From assembly GCA_035285595.1 (NCBI GenBank), contig JAYKGV010000036.1:1-46050 (forward strand): DNA of 46,050 nucleotides. The letters run 5' to 3'. This document shows, piece by piece, positions 31,992-39,540 of this stretch. Positions within the stretch are counted from its first letter, which is position 1. The number at the start of each line of letters is the position of its first letter. The position numbers and the translations under genes were made by a program. This DNA is from VGJW01 sp035285595 (GTDB lineage Bacteria > Cyanobacteriota > Sericytochromatia > S15B-MN24 > VGJW01). Under the pieces are notes generated by a model, which was not told the origin of the DNA, ran no database searches, and saw only the letters and a program-made list of their open reading frames with translations.

Positions 31992-33290
31992 TCAGTCGTG
32001 ACGCAAGGCCCGGGTAGGGTCCAGTCGCATGGCACGCTGCGCGGGGTAGAGGGCCGCCAGAAGGCACATGCCCGTGGCCAGGGCCAACGCTGCGACCAGG
32101 AGCCCCGGCGGGAAACTGAAGACCTTCTGGATATCGCCGCCCATACGCCTGAACCAGGCATCGGCCACCGCACCGACCAACTGTGCCGTTCCGAGGGAAA
32201 GCAGCAGTCCGAGCGCGCCGCCCACGACCCCGTGCAAGGCGCTTTCGGCAAGGAACAAGCCCATCACATCCCGGTCCCGCGCACCAAGGGCCTTGAGCAG
32301 GCCGATCTCACGCGTACGCTCGAGTACCGAGGTAATCATCGTGTTGGCAATCCCGAGGCTGGCCACCAGCAGAGCGACCCCGCCCATCAGGACAAGCAGG
32401 CCATCCACCAGAAGAAACAGGGAACGCGAACGTTCGAGCACCGATGCGAAGGAAATCGTCCGGTAACCTGCCTTGGCCACCGCTTTCTCGACGGGAGCGA
32501 GCGCCCCGGCATCGGTCAGGCGAATGGAGGCGCTGTAGGAAGTCCCCAGCCGCGACGCCCCGGGCATGCGACCGAGAAGCGCTTGCTCCAAGGCCCGAGC
32601 CGTGCCATAGGGAAGGAAGAGGGACGCCCCCAGGGAACCGAATCCCACCCGCTCTCTGGCCACCACCCCCACGATTCTGAGGTCACGCGCCAGAGAGCCT
32701 CCGCCCGAGAACAATCCGAAGGGAGAGGCCACCTGCAGGACCCGATCCATGAATGCCCCGCCGGGCGCCACCTTGACGGTGCGACCGATGGCGGCTGCGG
32801 GCTCCCAGCCGAGGCCACGGGCCACGGGGGCCGTCACGATGATCTCGGGTGCCTGTTCGCCCGAAAAGTATCCGCCTGCCACCCGCTCGTCGAAGAGCGC
32901 CTCTTCCCTGGCATCCACGGGCATGGCCACCGCGATGCCCGTGGCCCGACCCTTGCCTTCGGGAGCCTTGACCTTGACGGGCAGGCGAATGTCACGGTCC
33001 ACGCGGTGCACGCCCGGCAAGGCCCGGAAGCGGGCCAGAGCCTTCTCGTCGAGGGGAAGTCGCCGCTGGGCACCATCTTCTCCCTCCTGGAAAGGCAAGA
33101 CGGTCACGGCCTGCAAGAAGCCGCCGCGAAGCAACCTTTCCCTGAAGTTGTCCTGCAGGCCCCGCCCCAGGGCAAACAAGGTCGTGAACGCCGCCACCCC
33201 GATGGCAACCCCGAGGGTGGTCAGGATGCTGCGCACGGTGGCGGCCCGCCACTGGGACCAAGCAAGGACCAAAAGATCTGCAGGGGTCAC
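31992..33290 (-). CDS. MacB/FtsX-type ABC permease
   Basis: A 432-residue permease with the FtsX/MacB layout: one helix near the N-terminus (ILTTLGVAIGVAAFTTLFALG), a large periplasmic domain (about 50-270), then three helices near the C-terminus (MGGVALLVASLGIANTMITSVLERTREIGLLKALGA is the typical stretch). Such systems move lipoproteins, peptides or drugs by mechanotransmission, or control cell-wall enzymes. The GTG start overlaps the ATPase gene by 4 nt (GTGA), so the two form one transporter. Confidence 0.92.
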   Translation of the reverse strand: MTPADLLVLAWSQWRAATVRSILTTLGVAIGVAAFTTLFALGRGLQDNFRERLLRGGFLQAVTVLPFQEGEDGAQRRLPLDEKALARFRALPGVHRVDRDIRLPVKVKAPEGKGRATGIAVAMPVDAREEALFDERVAGGYFSGEQAPEIIVTAPVARGLGWEPAAAIGRTVKVAPGGAFMDRVLQVASPFGLFSGGGSLARDLRIVGVVARERVGFGSLGASLFLPYGTARALEQALLGRMPGASRLGTSYSASIRLTDAGALAPVEKAVAKAGYRTISFASVLERSRSLFLLVDGLLVLMGGVALLVASLGIANTMITSVLERTREIGLLKALGARDRDVMGLFLAESALHGVVGGALGLLLSLGTAQLVGAVADAWFRRMGGDIQKVFSFPPGLLVAALALATGMCLLAALYPAQRAMRLDPTRALRHD

Positions 33291-33970
33291 GCGGCTGCCT
33301 CCCCGACGAGGCGACCATCCCTGAGCTTGAGGACACGCCCGGCTCGCGCGGCCACAGCCGGATCGTGGGTCACGACCACCAGCGTGATCCCCCGATCGCT
33401 GCGAATCTGCTCGAGCAGACCCATGATGTCGTCGGCACGCGCCGTATCCAGATTGCCGGTGGGCTCATCGGCCAGCAGCAAATCCGGTCCCATGACCAGG
33501 GCGCGGGCGATCGCCACGCGCTGCTGTTCGCCACCGGACATCTGATTGGGCCGATGCCGCGTCCGGGCGGCCAATCCGACCGCCTCGAGGAACTCCGTGG
33601 CCCGACGGACGCGCTCCGCCGTCGGGACCCCCGCAAGGCGCAGAGGCAGCATGACGTTCTCGAGAGCGGTCATCCGGGTCAACAACTGAAAAGACTGGAA
33701 CACCATCCCCACGTGACGCAGCCGGTGGGCAGCTAGCTCGTCAGGGTCGAACACCGCGAGGTCACGCCCCCGAAACCACAGTTGGCCGGCCGTAGGACGC
33801 TCGAGTCCCCCCAGAAGGTTGAGCAACGTGCTCTTGCCCGAACCCGACGGCCCCGTGAGCGCCAGGTGGTCACCGGCCTCAATCCGCAGATCGACGCCAT
33901 CAAGCGCGCGTACGACCTCGCCATCAGTCACGTGATGACGGCAAAGACCCTTGGCCTCGAGCAGGGACAT
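33287..33970 (-). CDS. LolD/MacB-type ABC ATPase
   Basis: A 227-residue ATPase partner of the following permease. It has Walker A GPSGSGKST, Q-loop in MVFQSFQLL, signature MSGGEQQRVAIARAL, Walker B LLLADEPTGNLD and switch His in VVVTHDPAVA. The QSFQLL and DEPTGNLD segments are typical of the LolD/MacB/FtsE branch. The start at 33970 lacks a clear ribosome site. The operon continues with permease, Nfu and probably the acyltransferase. Confidence 0.94.
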   Translation of the reverse strand: MSLLEAKGLCRHHVTDGEVVRALDGVDLRIEAGDHLALTGPSGSGKSTLLNLLGGLERPTAGQLWFRGRDLAVFDPDELAAHRLRHVGMVFQSFQLLTRMTALENVMLPLRLAGVPTAERVRRATEFLEAVGLAARTRHRPNQMSGGEQQRVAIARALVMGPDLLLADEPTGNLDTARADDIMGLLEQIRSDRGITLVVVTHDPAVAARAGRVLKLRDGRLVGEAAA

Positions 33971-34014
33971 AGATAGGTCGTACCCGGCCTGAACCCGCTT
34001 GCAAAGATCGAGAA

Positions 34015-34031
34015 GTTAAGACATGCTTAAC
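34015..34031. promoter_or_regulatory. GTTAAG-5-CTTAAC inverted repeat in a divergent promoter region
   Basis: A perfect six-base inverted repeat with a 5-nt spacer lies in the AT-rich 105-nt gap between the divergent ABC operon and the lipoprotein gene. Size and place suit a dimeric regulator. The regulator is unknown. Confidence 0.4.
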
Positions 34032-34075
34032 ATCTGATAGCTTACTTCTTTTGATCTTTCCCCGGGAGTCTTCGG

Positions 34076-34543
34076 ATGGTACGCCTAAAGCCCCACGCAA
34101 CCCATTTGAGTGTTGTCGCCCTGACCCTGTTGGCCGGCTGCGGCACTACGGTCCCTTCGCCCACGACCGGCCGGCCGACCTCCCTCGCCGCCAAGGCCGT
34201 GCCCCAGCAGGATTGGGACGTCGATCTGCTGGTGAACGGTCAGCCCGCAGACTGGTTCTCCGCACGCCAGCATGAGCGTGTGACCGTCAAGGTGCTGCTG
34301 ACCGGCCAGGCTCCCGGCGCCGTGACGTACGCCTGGAAAGTCCTGGGTGGCCTCGTCGATCGTCGCGAGGGTCCGGAGGTCCGTTGGTGGCTCGACTGGC
34401 CCGCCACGTCCCAGCTGGAGGTCACGGCCACCGCGGCCGACGGCACCCGCAGGACCCACCGGACCGTAGCCATGGTGCAGGCAATCCCCACCCCGCCCCC
34501 GCCGCCCTACATTCCGTTCCCGCCGCTTCCCGTCAAGCCCTGA
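34076..34543 (+). CDS. lipoprotein with Ig/PKD-like domain
   Basis: A 155-residue protein with a signal peptide and lipobox (TLLAG-C at about residue 22), so it should be lipid-anchored. The mature part has a Thr/Pro linker and a beta-sandwich-like domain (VTVKVLLTGQAPGAVTYAWKVLGGLV, then SQLEVTATAADGTRRTHRTVAMV), which has the PKD pattern of strand and A-W motif. It ends in a proline-rich tail (PTPPPPPYIPFPPLP). Function is unknown. A GGGAG stretch lies before the ATG. Confidence 0.8.
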   Translation: MVRLKPHATHLSVVALTLLAGCGTTVPSPTTGRPTSLAAKAVPQQDWDVDLLVNGQPADWFSARQHERVTVKVLLTGQAPGAVTYAWKVLGGLVDRREGPEVRWWLDWPATSQLEVTATAADGTRRTHRTVAMVQAIPTPPPPPYIPFPPLPVKP

Positions 34544-34598
34544 TCCGGCGGCCGGGCTCCCCGGGGCGGTGCCCCCGTCCCCCGAGGGATGCGTCGGT

Positions 34599-36281
34599 TC
34601 AAGCAAGGCCGACAGCCAAGGCGGGCCCTCTCCAAGGAATCCGCTCACGTACGACGCCAGCCAGGCGAAAAAGCTTGTCCCCCATGCCTGCTTCCGCTCG
34701 CCCAATCCAACCACAAGCAGCCAAGGCCTCCTCGGCGGAACGCACTGACTCATCCAGTCCCTCAAGCGCCAAGGCCAATGCGCCGGCCCACGGATAGATT
34801 TGTTCGACCCATTCCCTCGCCCTGACCCCTTCATCCTCGGCGGCAGCAGGCAACCAAGCATGCAATGCACGCTGCAGGGCCAACCAGTCCTCTCGGAGCG
34901 CCGCGCCCAAGGCTTGACCACGAGGAGCCGTGGAGGACGCCAGACGATCCAGCCCCTCCGTGGCCCACCTCTCCAGCACCGTGACACCATCCGCCCTCGT
35001 GAGCACGCGCACGAGGTCGTGCACCTGCATGTTCGAGGCGCCTTCCCAGACGGGCAGCACTTGAGCGTCCCGCAGCAGACGCGCCGTCACCCATTCCTCG
35101 ACATAACCGTTGCCCCCGAGCAGCTCGATGGCCTCGCTGGCCGCCCAGACGGCGCGGCGCGCCGTATTCATCTTGAGCAAGGGAGTGAAGAGGCGCACCA
35201 GGCCGGCGTCCCCGGGTTCGGCCGCACCCGACTCGACTCTGTCGAGCGCTCCCACCACCATAAAAATCAAGGACGCGGCAGCCTCGCGTTCGGCGGTCAG
35301 GATCTCGAGCTGCCGGGCCACGAGCGGATGGGCGACCAAAGGCTTGCCAAAAGCTGTCCTGGAGCGGGCCCAATCGGTCACCTCGGCCAAGGCGCGGCCC
35401 ATGATGCCGGAGGAAGCCACCGCATTGTAAAGGCGCGACAGGTTGATCATGACCGCCATCTGCGCGAACCCACTTTCCAGCGGCCCCACCGCCCACGCCG
35501 AAGCGCCGCCGAGCTCGACTTCAGCCGTCGCCATCGACCGTGTCCCCAGCTTGTCCTTGAGTCGCCGCAGCCGATAGGTGTTGGGACGTCCATCCGGCCA
35601 CAGCCGAGGCATCGCAAAGAGGCCCAGGCCACGGGTACCGGCCGGAGCCCCTTCCGGACGTGCCAAGACCAGGGCCACGTCTGCCCCCGCATTCGAACAG
35701 AACCACTTTTCGCCGTGCAGACGCCAGCCGCCCTCGGATTCCGGATCCCGGACGGCCACGGCCGCGGCCGCTCCCACGTCAGAGCCCCCCTGACGTTCGG
35801 TCAGGAACATCGCACCGGTCCAACGATCCCGTGCCCTGCCGCCGAGGCGTTCGCCCATACGGGCCCAGAGAGCGGCGTCACCGGTCTGCCGCAGCACCAC
35901 GGCTGCACCGTCCGTCATGCATAGAGGACAATAAAGCCCCTGCTCGACGCGACTGAAGGCCTCGCCGAGGGCAAAGGAAATCGACCTCGCCCAAGGCTTG
36001 CCCTCGCCTTCCCGCCATCTCGCGAGCGGACGGGACACAAGGGCGAGATCGCCGTAGGCCACGTCCTCGAGCGTGCGGTAGGCCGGATCGATGTCCAAGG
36101 CCCCGAGCGGCTCCCCCTGACGATCGTGCGTGCGCAGTGCCGGTCCCAGCGCATTGGCCCTTGCCGCCAGCCGATCGAGCTCGTCCGCGTCGATCTCGAG
36201 CAGACGAAAGCCGGCGACCGCCTCGGAAAGGTCATCCCCGGGGCCCAGTCTCCGGGCCAGACGCGACAGCCACGCATCCAT
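34599..36281 (-). CDS. AidB-like acyl-CoA dehydrogenase family protein
   Basis: A 560-residue flavoprotein of the AidB branch. It has LYCPLCMTDGAAVVL near residue 115-130, the FAD-contact GAMFLTERQGGSDVGA, then HGEKWFCSNAGADVALVLARPEGA and RLKDKLGTRSMATAEVELGGA. The C-terminal helices hold SRLYNAVASSGIMGRALAEVTDWARSRTAFG and LPVWEGASNMQVHDLVRVL. E. coli AidB is induced by alkylating agents and binds DNA; related proteins may act on isovaleryl- or other acyl-CoAs. AGGAGG precedes the ATG. No Ada-type gene is nearby. Confidence 0.88.
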   Translation of the reverse strand: MDAWLSRLARRLGPGDDLSEAVAGFRLLEIDADELDRLAARANALGPALRTHDRQGEPLGALDIDPAYRTLEDVAYGDLALVSRPLARWREGEGKPWARSISFALGEAFSRVEQGLYCPLCMTDGAAVVLRQTGDAALWARMGERLGGRARDRWTGAMFLTERQGGSDVGAAAAVAVRDPESEGGWRLHGEKWFCSNAGADVALVLARPEGAPAGTRGLGLFAMPRLWPDGRPNTYRLRRLKDKLGTRSMATAEVELGGASAWAVGPLESGFAQMAVMINLSRLYNAVASSGIMGRALAEVTDWARSRTAFGKPLVAHPLVARQLEILTAEREAAASLIFMVVGALDRVESGAAEPGDAGLVRLFTPLLKMNTARRAVWAASEAIELLGGNGYVEEWVTARLLRDAQVLPVWEGASNMQVHDLVRVLTRADGVTVLERWATEGLDRLASSTAPRGQALGAALREDWLALQRALHAWLPAAAEDEGVRAREWVEQIYPWAGALALALEGLDESVRSAEEALAACGWIGRAEAGMGDKLFRLAGVVRERIPWRGPALAVGLA

Positions 36282-36392
36282 CGGCTTCCTCCTTCGTGCC
36301 CAATGCCCCGGTCAGGATCATGTGCCCGGGGAAGAGCCGTGACGTGCTCGCCGTGCTGGAACGACAGGCCATGAACGAACTTCTAAAGACCT

Positions 36393-36431
36393 CTTGATGA
36401 GCCTTCGCGAATTCATTTGCAAATCATCAAG
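36393..36431. promoter_or_regulatory. nested palindromes in the aidB-like/unknown divergent region
   Basis: CTTGATGA (36393-36400) and TCATCAAG (36424-36431) form a perfect eight-base inverted repeat. Inside it lie two palindromes, TTCGCGAA (36404-36411) and ATTTGCAAAT (36415-36424). The region is AT-richer than its surroundings and sits in the 227-nt gap between divergent genes. It may bind one or more regulators. Confidence 0.45.
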
Positions 36432-36508
36432 AATCCGTCATGGGTCCGGCAGGGAGAGCACCCGGACCGCGACAACCTTGCATCACCGACTAGGCCGTGA
36501 GGTTCGTG

Positions 36509-37141
36509 ATGAACAGGGTCGTGCTGCCACCGAGCCAAACACTCCGAGCTATCCACCAGCGCCTCCAGATGCAGCCGACACATGGTGATCCCGTGTCAGC
36601 CCTCGAGGCTCTTTACGCCGCAGGGATCGTCGAGCGTCTGGCCAGGTTGATCAACGGGGGAAAGATGACGTCCGTGGCCAGCCGGCGGCTGCTGCAGACC
36701 GTGGATGCGTGCGTCGAAGGCCGCGTGGCGTGGAAGTTGCTGCATGCTCTGGTGGCCCGCGAGGCCCGAGCGGTTTGCCATTCGACGGCATCCCAGCAGC
36801 AGCTCGCGGAAGAACTGGCCGCAGCAGCCGTCGGCGTGGCCGTGGCCGGGGCGATCGAAGACCTGCTGAGCCGCGCCCGTCAGGTGCGCGACGGCAAGGC
36901 ACCGCTCACCCACGAGCGAGAGCGTGAGCGTCATCTCAATGATGTGCTGGACCGAACGGGTCGCTTGCTGCAAGCCCTGGCCCAACTCACCGGTGCGGCT
37001 CTCACCGCGGAGGAAGCACGCTTGCTCGAGCACGGTGCCCGCGAGGTCGTATCCCTCGCGGACAACCGGCTCTACGCCGGCACGGCCTTCGCCGCAGCCA
37101 TGGGGGTCCTGTTCCGGACCCGACGCCTAGCCGCCGCCTGA
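36509..37141 (+). CDS. unknown helical protein
   Basis: A 210-residue protein rich in Ala, Leu, Arg and Glu and predicted almost entirely helical. I do not recognise a family. A low-polarity stretch (ELAAAAVGVAVAGAIEDLLSRARQV) could be a buried helix or a weak membrane contact. It ends with a hydrophobic helix (YAGTAFAAAMGVLFRTRRLAAA). I chose the ATG at 36509, which has GAGG eight bases upstream; a GTG at 36497 is possible. It converges on the FG-GAP lipoprotein, 12 nt apart. Confidence 0.6.
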   Translation: MNRVVLPPSQTLRAIHQRLQMQPTHGDPVSALEALYAAGIVERLARLINGGKMTSVASRRLLQTVDACVEGRVAWKLLHALVAREARAVCHSTASQQQLAEELAAAAVGVAVAGAIEDLLSRARQVRDGKAPLTHERERERHLNDVLDRTGRLLQALAQLTGAALTAEEARLLEHGAREVVSLADNRLYAGTAFAAAMGVLFRTRRLAAA

Positions 37142-37153
37142 TCCCCCCCAGTC

Positions 37154-38533
37154 CTATCGACGAGCCGTCGGCTCCGCGCCGAAGACGTGAATCGTGTCCT
37201 TGTCGTAGGCCGGGACGAAAATCTCGGATTTCCCATCTCCGTCCACGTCGCCCACGGCGCACTGACCGACCGTGCAGCCCACGTCCACAAGGATGCGCTC
37301 ACGATAACTCCATGTGCCCGGCTTGGAGTCGACGGGCTCCAGCACGTGCGCCCGCTGCGAACCATCCCCGCCGACGACGATCCACGGCCTGGACGCAGGC
37401 TTGCCGGGCTCGGGCTGAAACGCGAGTGCTTGTCCGGGCGAGGCCTGGTTCATGCCTCCGTTGCGGGTCTTGATACCCTGCAGCAGCGTATGACGTGGCC
37501 ACTTGTCGGTCCGAAATGCGCCGGGCACGGTGTAGGCAAAAACCGCCGCCTTGGCATCCGCCTCGTGATTGGTCACCAGAAGATCGCGCTTGCCGTCGCC
37601 GTCGAGATCGACCAACTCCAGATCGAAGGCGGATCCGAGCGTGTCATCGAGTACGCGACGCTGCCACGCGCCACCCTCTTGCCACAGCAGGGAGAGCTTG
37701 CGGGAGAAGAACTCCGTCGCCAGAATCTCGGGGCGGCCATCCTGGTCCAGGTCTTCGACCCTGAAGTGGACGTCGGGTCCCTTTGCGATCACGGTCTCTT
37801 CCCACGGGCCTACAGGGCCCCGGGCGTTGCGGGCCGCAGGTTGCTTGAACCAGACAAGTTCACCTTCGGACCCCATCATGCCCTTGCGGGCTCGCGCCGT
37901 CAGCAAGTCCATGCGACCGTCGCCATCCATGTCACGCACCACCGTACGGTGATAAAACCAGCCGCCACGATCACGACTGATCTTGAGCTCGTTCTCGTAC
38001 ACCACCATCGGCCCCGCAGAGGGATCATCAGGGCGCACCGTACCCGGCAGAATCCGACCCGGGACAAGCGCCTGTCCCGGATCGGGCAGGTCAATCAGGG
38101 TCATCGCACCCGTCTTGCCGGGCACAAGGAATCCTCCGGCCACCACCATGTCGTACTTCCCGAAGGCCCCTTGCGGGAGCATGACCGCTTCGTTGGGCCA
38201 GACCACGCCCCGGGCGAGTGGCTGGGGACGGCTCTCCGGCCGCGCAAGAACCATGGCAGCATCCGGCCAGGCATGGACACCGTCCGCCTTCCCCATGACC
38301 CCGAAGGAACTCACCAACAGAGCGTCGGGACCTGTCGGCCGCAGACGCTCCAGACGCAGGAACGCGGGGCGGGACACAGACAGCTTGGCACGCGGCACGA
38401 AGCGCCAAGCCGAGGTAATTCGACGTCCCTGGGCATCGACGAGGACCTGCGAAGCCCCCATTGAGGGGCCCGTGCCACAGGCTGCCAACATCAGGCTGAG
38501 GGAAAAGGCCGCAAGGGAACGGGTCGGGGCCAT
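37154..38533 (-). CDS. FG-GAP/VCBS repeat lipoprotein (beta-propeller)
   Basis: A 459-residue protein with a signal peptide and lipobox (LMLAA-C, about residue 19). At least four calcium-binding-type FG-GAP repeats follow: DMDGDGRMDLLTA, DLDQDGRPEILATEF, DLDGDGKRDLLVTNHE and DVDGDGKSEIFVPAYD. It is likely a beta-propeller displayed at the cell envelope. The binding partner is unknown. The TATA-like TAGTCC near the ATG is not convincing. It is divergent from the serine-hydrolase gene, with 86 nt between. Confidence 0.88.
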   Translation of the reverse strand: MAPTRSLAAFSLSLMLAACGTGPSMGASQVLVDAQGRRITSAWRFVPRAKLSVSRPAFLRLERLRPTGPDALLVSSFGVMGKADGVHAWPDAAMVLARPESRPQPLARGVVWPNEAVMLPQGAFGKYDMVVAGGFLVPGKTGAMTLIDLPDPGQALVPGRILPGTVRPDDPSAGPMVVYENELKISRDRGGWFYHRTVVRDMDGDGRMDLLTARARKGMMGSEGELVWFKQPAARNARGPVGPWEETVIAKGPDVHFRVEDLDQDGRPEILATEFFSRKLSLLWQEGGAWQRRVLDDTLGSAFDLELVDLDGDGKRDLLVTNHEADAKAAVFAYTVPGAFRTDKWPRHTLLQGIKTRNGGMNQASPGQALAFQPEPGKPASRPWIVVGGDGSQRAHVLEPVDSKPGTWSYRERILVDVGCTVGQCAVGDVDGDGKSEIFVPAYDKDTIHVFGAEPTARR

Positions 38534-38576
38534 GGGATGGACTATCCTTTTGCAGAGGTCGAGACAGGACTCCTCC

Positions 38577-38612
38577 GTGTTAACACGTGAACAACCCGTA
38601 AAGGAACCTTTA
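38577..38612. promoter_or_regulatory. two palindromes between divergent genes
   Basis: GTGTTAACAC (38577-38586) is a perfect ten-base palindrome. TAAAGG-AA-CCTTTA (38599-38612) is an inverted repeat that includes the AAGGAA-like ribosome site and ends 7 nt before the ATG at 38620. Pairing of the second could hide the ribosome site. Confidence 0.4.
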
Positions 38613-38619
38613 AGAACAG

Positions 38620-39540
38620 ATGAATGACGAAAACTTTCGTCCGTCCCCTGAGTTGTCAAGGCTGCTCGATGACGTGGCAAGGCGAACGGGCCTGGATGAG
38701 GCCGGCCTCGCGTTGGTCATGAACGAGGAAGGCCTGATGGCCCATCGACACGGAGAGCGCCTGTTCACGGCGGCCTCGCTCATCAAGGTTCCTGTCCTCG
38801 CAGCCCTGCATACCGCCTATGAGGAAGGCAGGCACCATGCCGCGGACCTGCTCGAAGTCACCATGGTGGACTACACCGACACATGGAAGCCCGTGCTCAA
38901 GGTCGGGGACCAGGTCAGCCTGCGCGACCTCGCCTGCCTCATGATCCGAACCAGCGACAATGTGGCCACCAACATGCTGCTGGGTCTCCTGGGTCCCGAG
39001 GCCGTGGAGACCTGGCTTCGCCGCGAGGGCCTCGGGGGCATCCACGTCCGCCGTAAGCTTGGAGGAACCGTAGTCATGCCCGGCCAGCCCGCAGCCGGCA
39101 ATCAAATACACGCCCTCGGAATGGCAACCTTGTTTCATCGCCTGTCTCGGGGGCGGCTCGTTTCGCCACGGGAAGACGCCGCCATGCGGGCCATCCTGAG
39201 AGGCCAGGAGGATGGCACCCGCTTCCGTTCGGGACTGGAGACCGCAGACGTCCTCGAGCATAAGACCGGGGAAACCAGCCGGACATGCCACGATGCCGGA
39301 CTGCTGGTGGATGAGGACGGCACCACCACCCTCGTGGCCCTGCAGGCGGCCGCTCCACTCGCCGTTCACACCCGTCGGCTAGGCGCCTTCGCGGCTGCGG
39401 TCCGCGACCATGTCAGGGCCGAACGGCGACGTGGACCTGACCGGGTCCAAGCCGCTGCCACGCAAGCTCAAGCGGCGCCCGTCCTCCAGGAGGAGGCTCG
39501 ATCTGCAGACGCCAGGCACCCGAAGCATCCTTGGCCGTGA
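38620..39540 (+). CDS. beta-lactamase-fold serine hydrolase without signal peptide
   Basis: A 306-residue protein of the class A beta-lactamase/transpeptidase fold. SxxK is S53-L-I-K56, SDN is S112-D-N114 and KTG is 215-217. The class A omega-loop ExxLN is not visible (GQPAAGNQIHALGMATLF in its place), so beta-lactam hydrolysis is doubtful. It may be a carboxypeptidase-like or esterase-like relative. There is no signal peptide, which is unusual for the fold. The domain ends near residue 268; the last 40 residues (Arg/Ala/Gln-rich) lie antisense to the GH31 gene. Confidence 0.82.
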   Translation: MNDENFRPSPELSRLLDDVARRTGLDEAGLALVMNEEGLMAHRHGERLFTAASLIKVPVLAALHTAYEEGRHHAADLLEVTMVDYTDTWKPVLKVGDQVSLRDLACLMIRTSDNVATNMLLGLLGPEAVETWLRREGLGGIHVRRKLGGTVVMPGQPAAGNQIHALGMATLFHRLSRGRLVSPREDAAMRAILRGQEDGTRFRSGLETADVLEHKTGETSRTCHDAGLLVDEDGTTTLVALQAAAPLAVHTRRLGAFAAAVRDHVRAERRRGPDRVQAAATQAQAAPVLQEEARSADARHPKHPWP

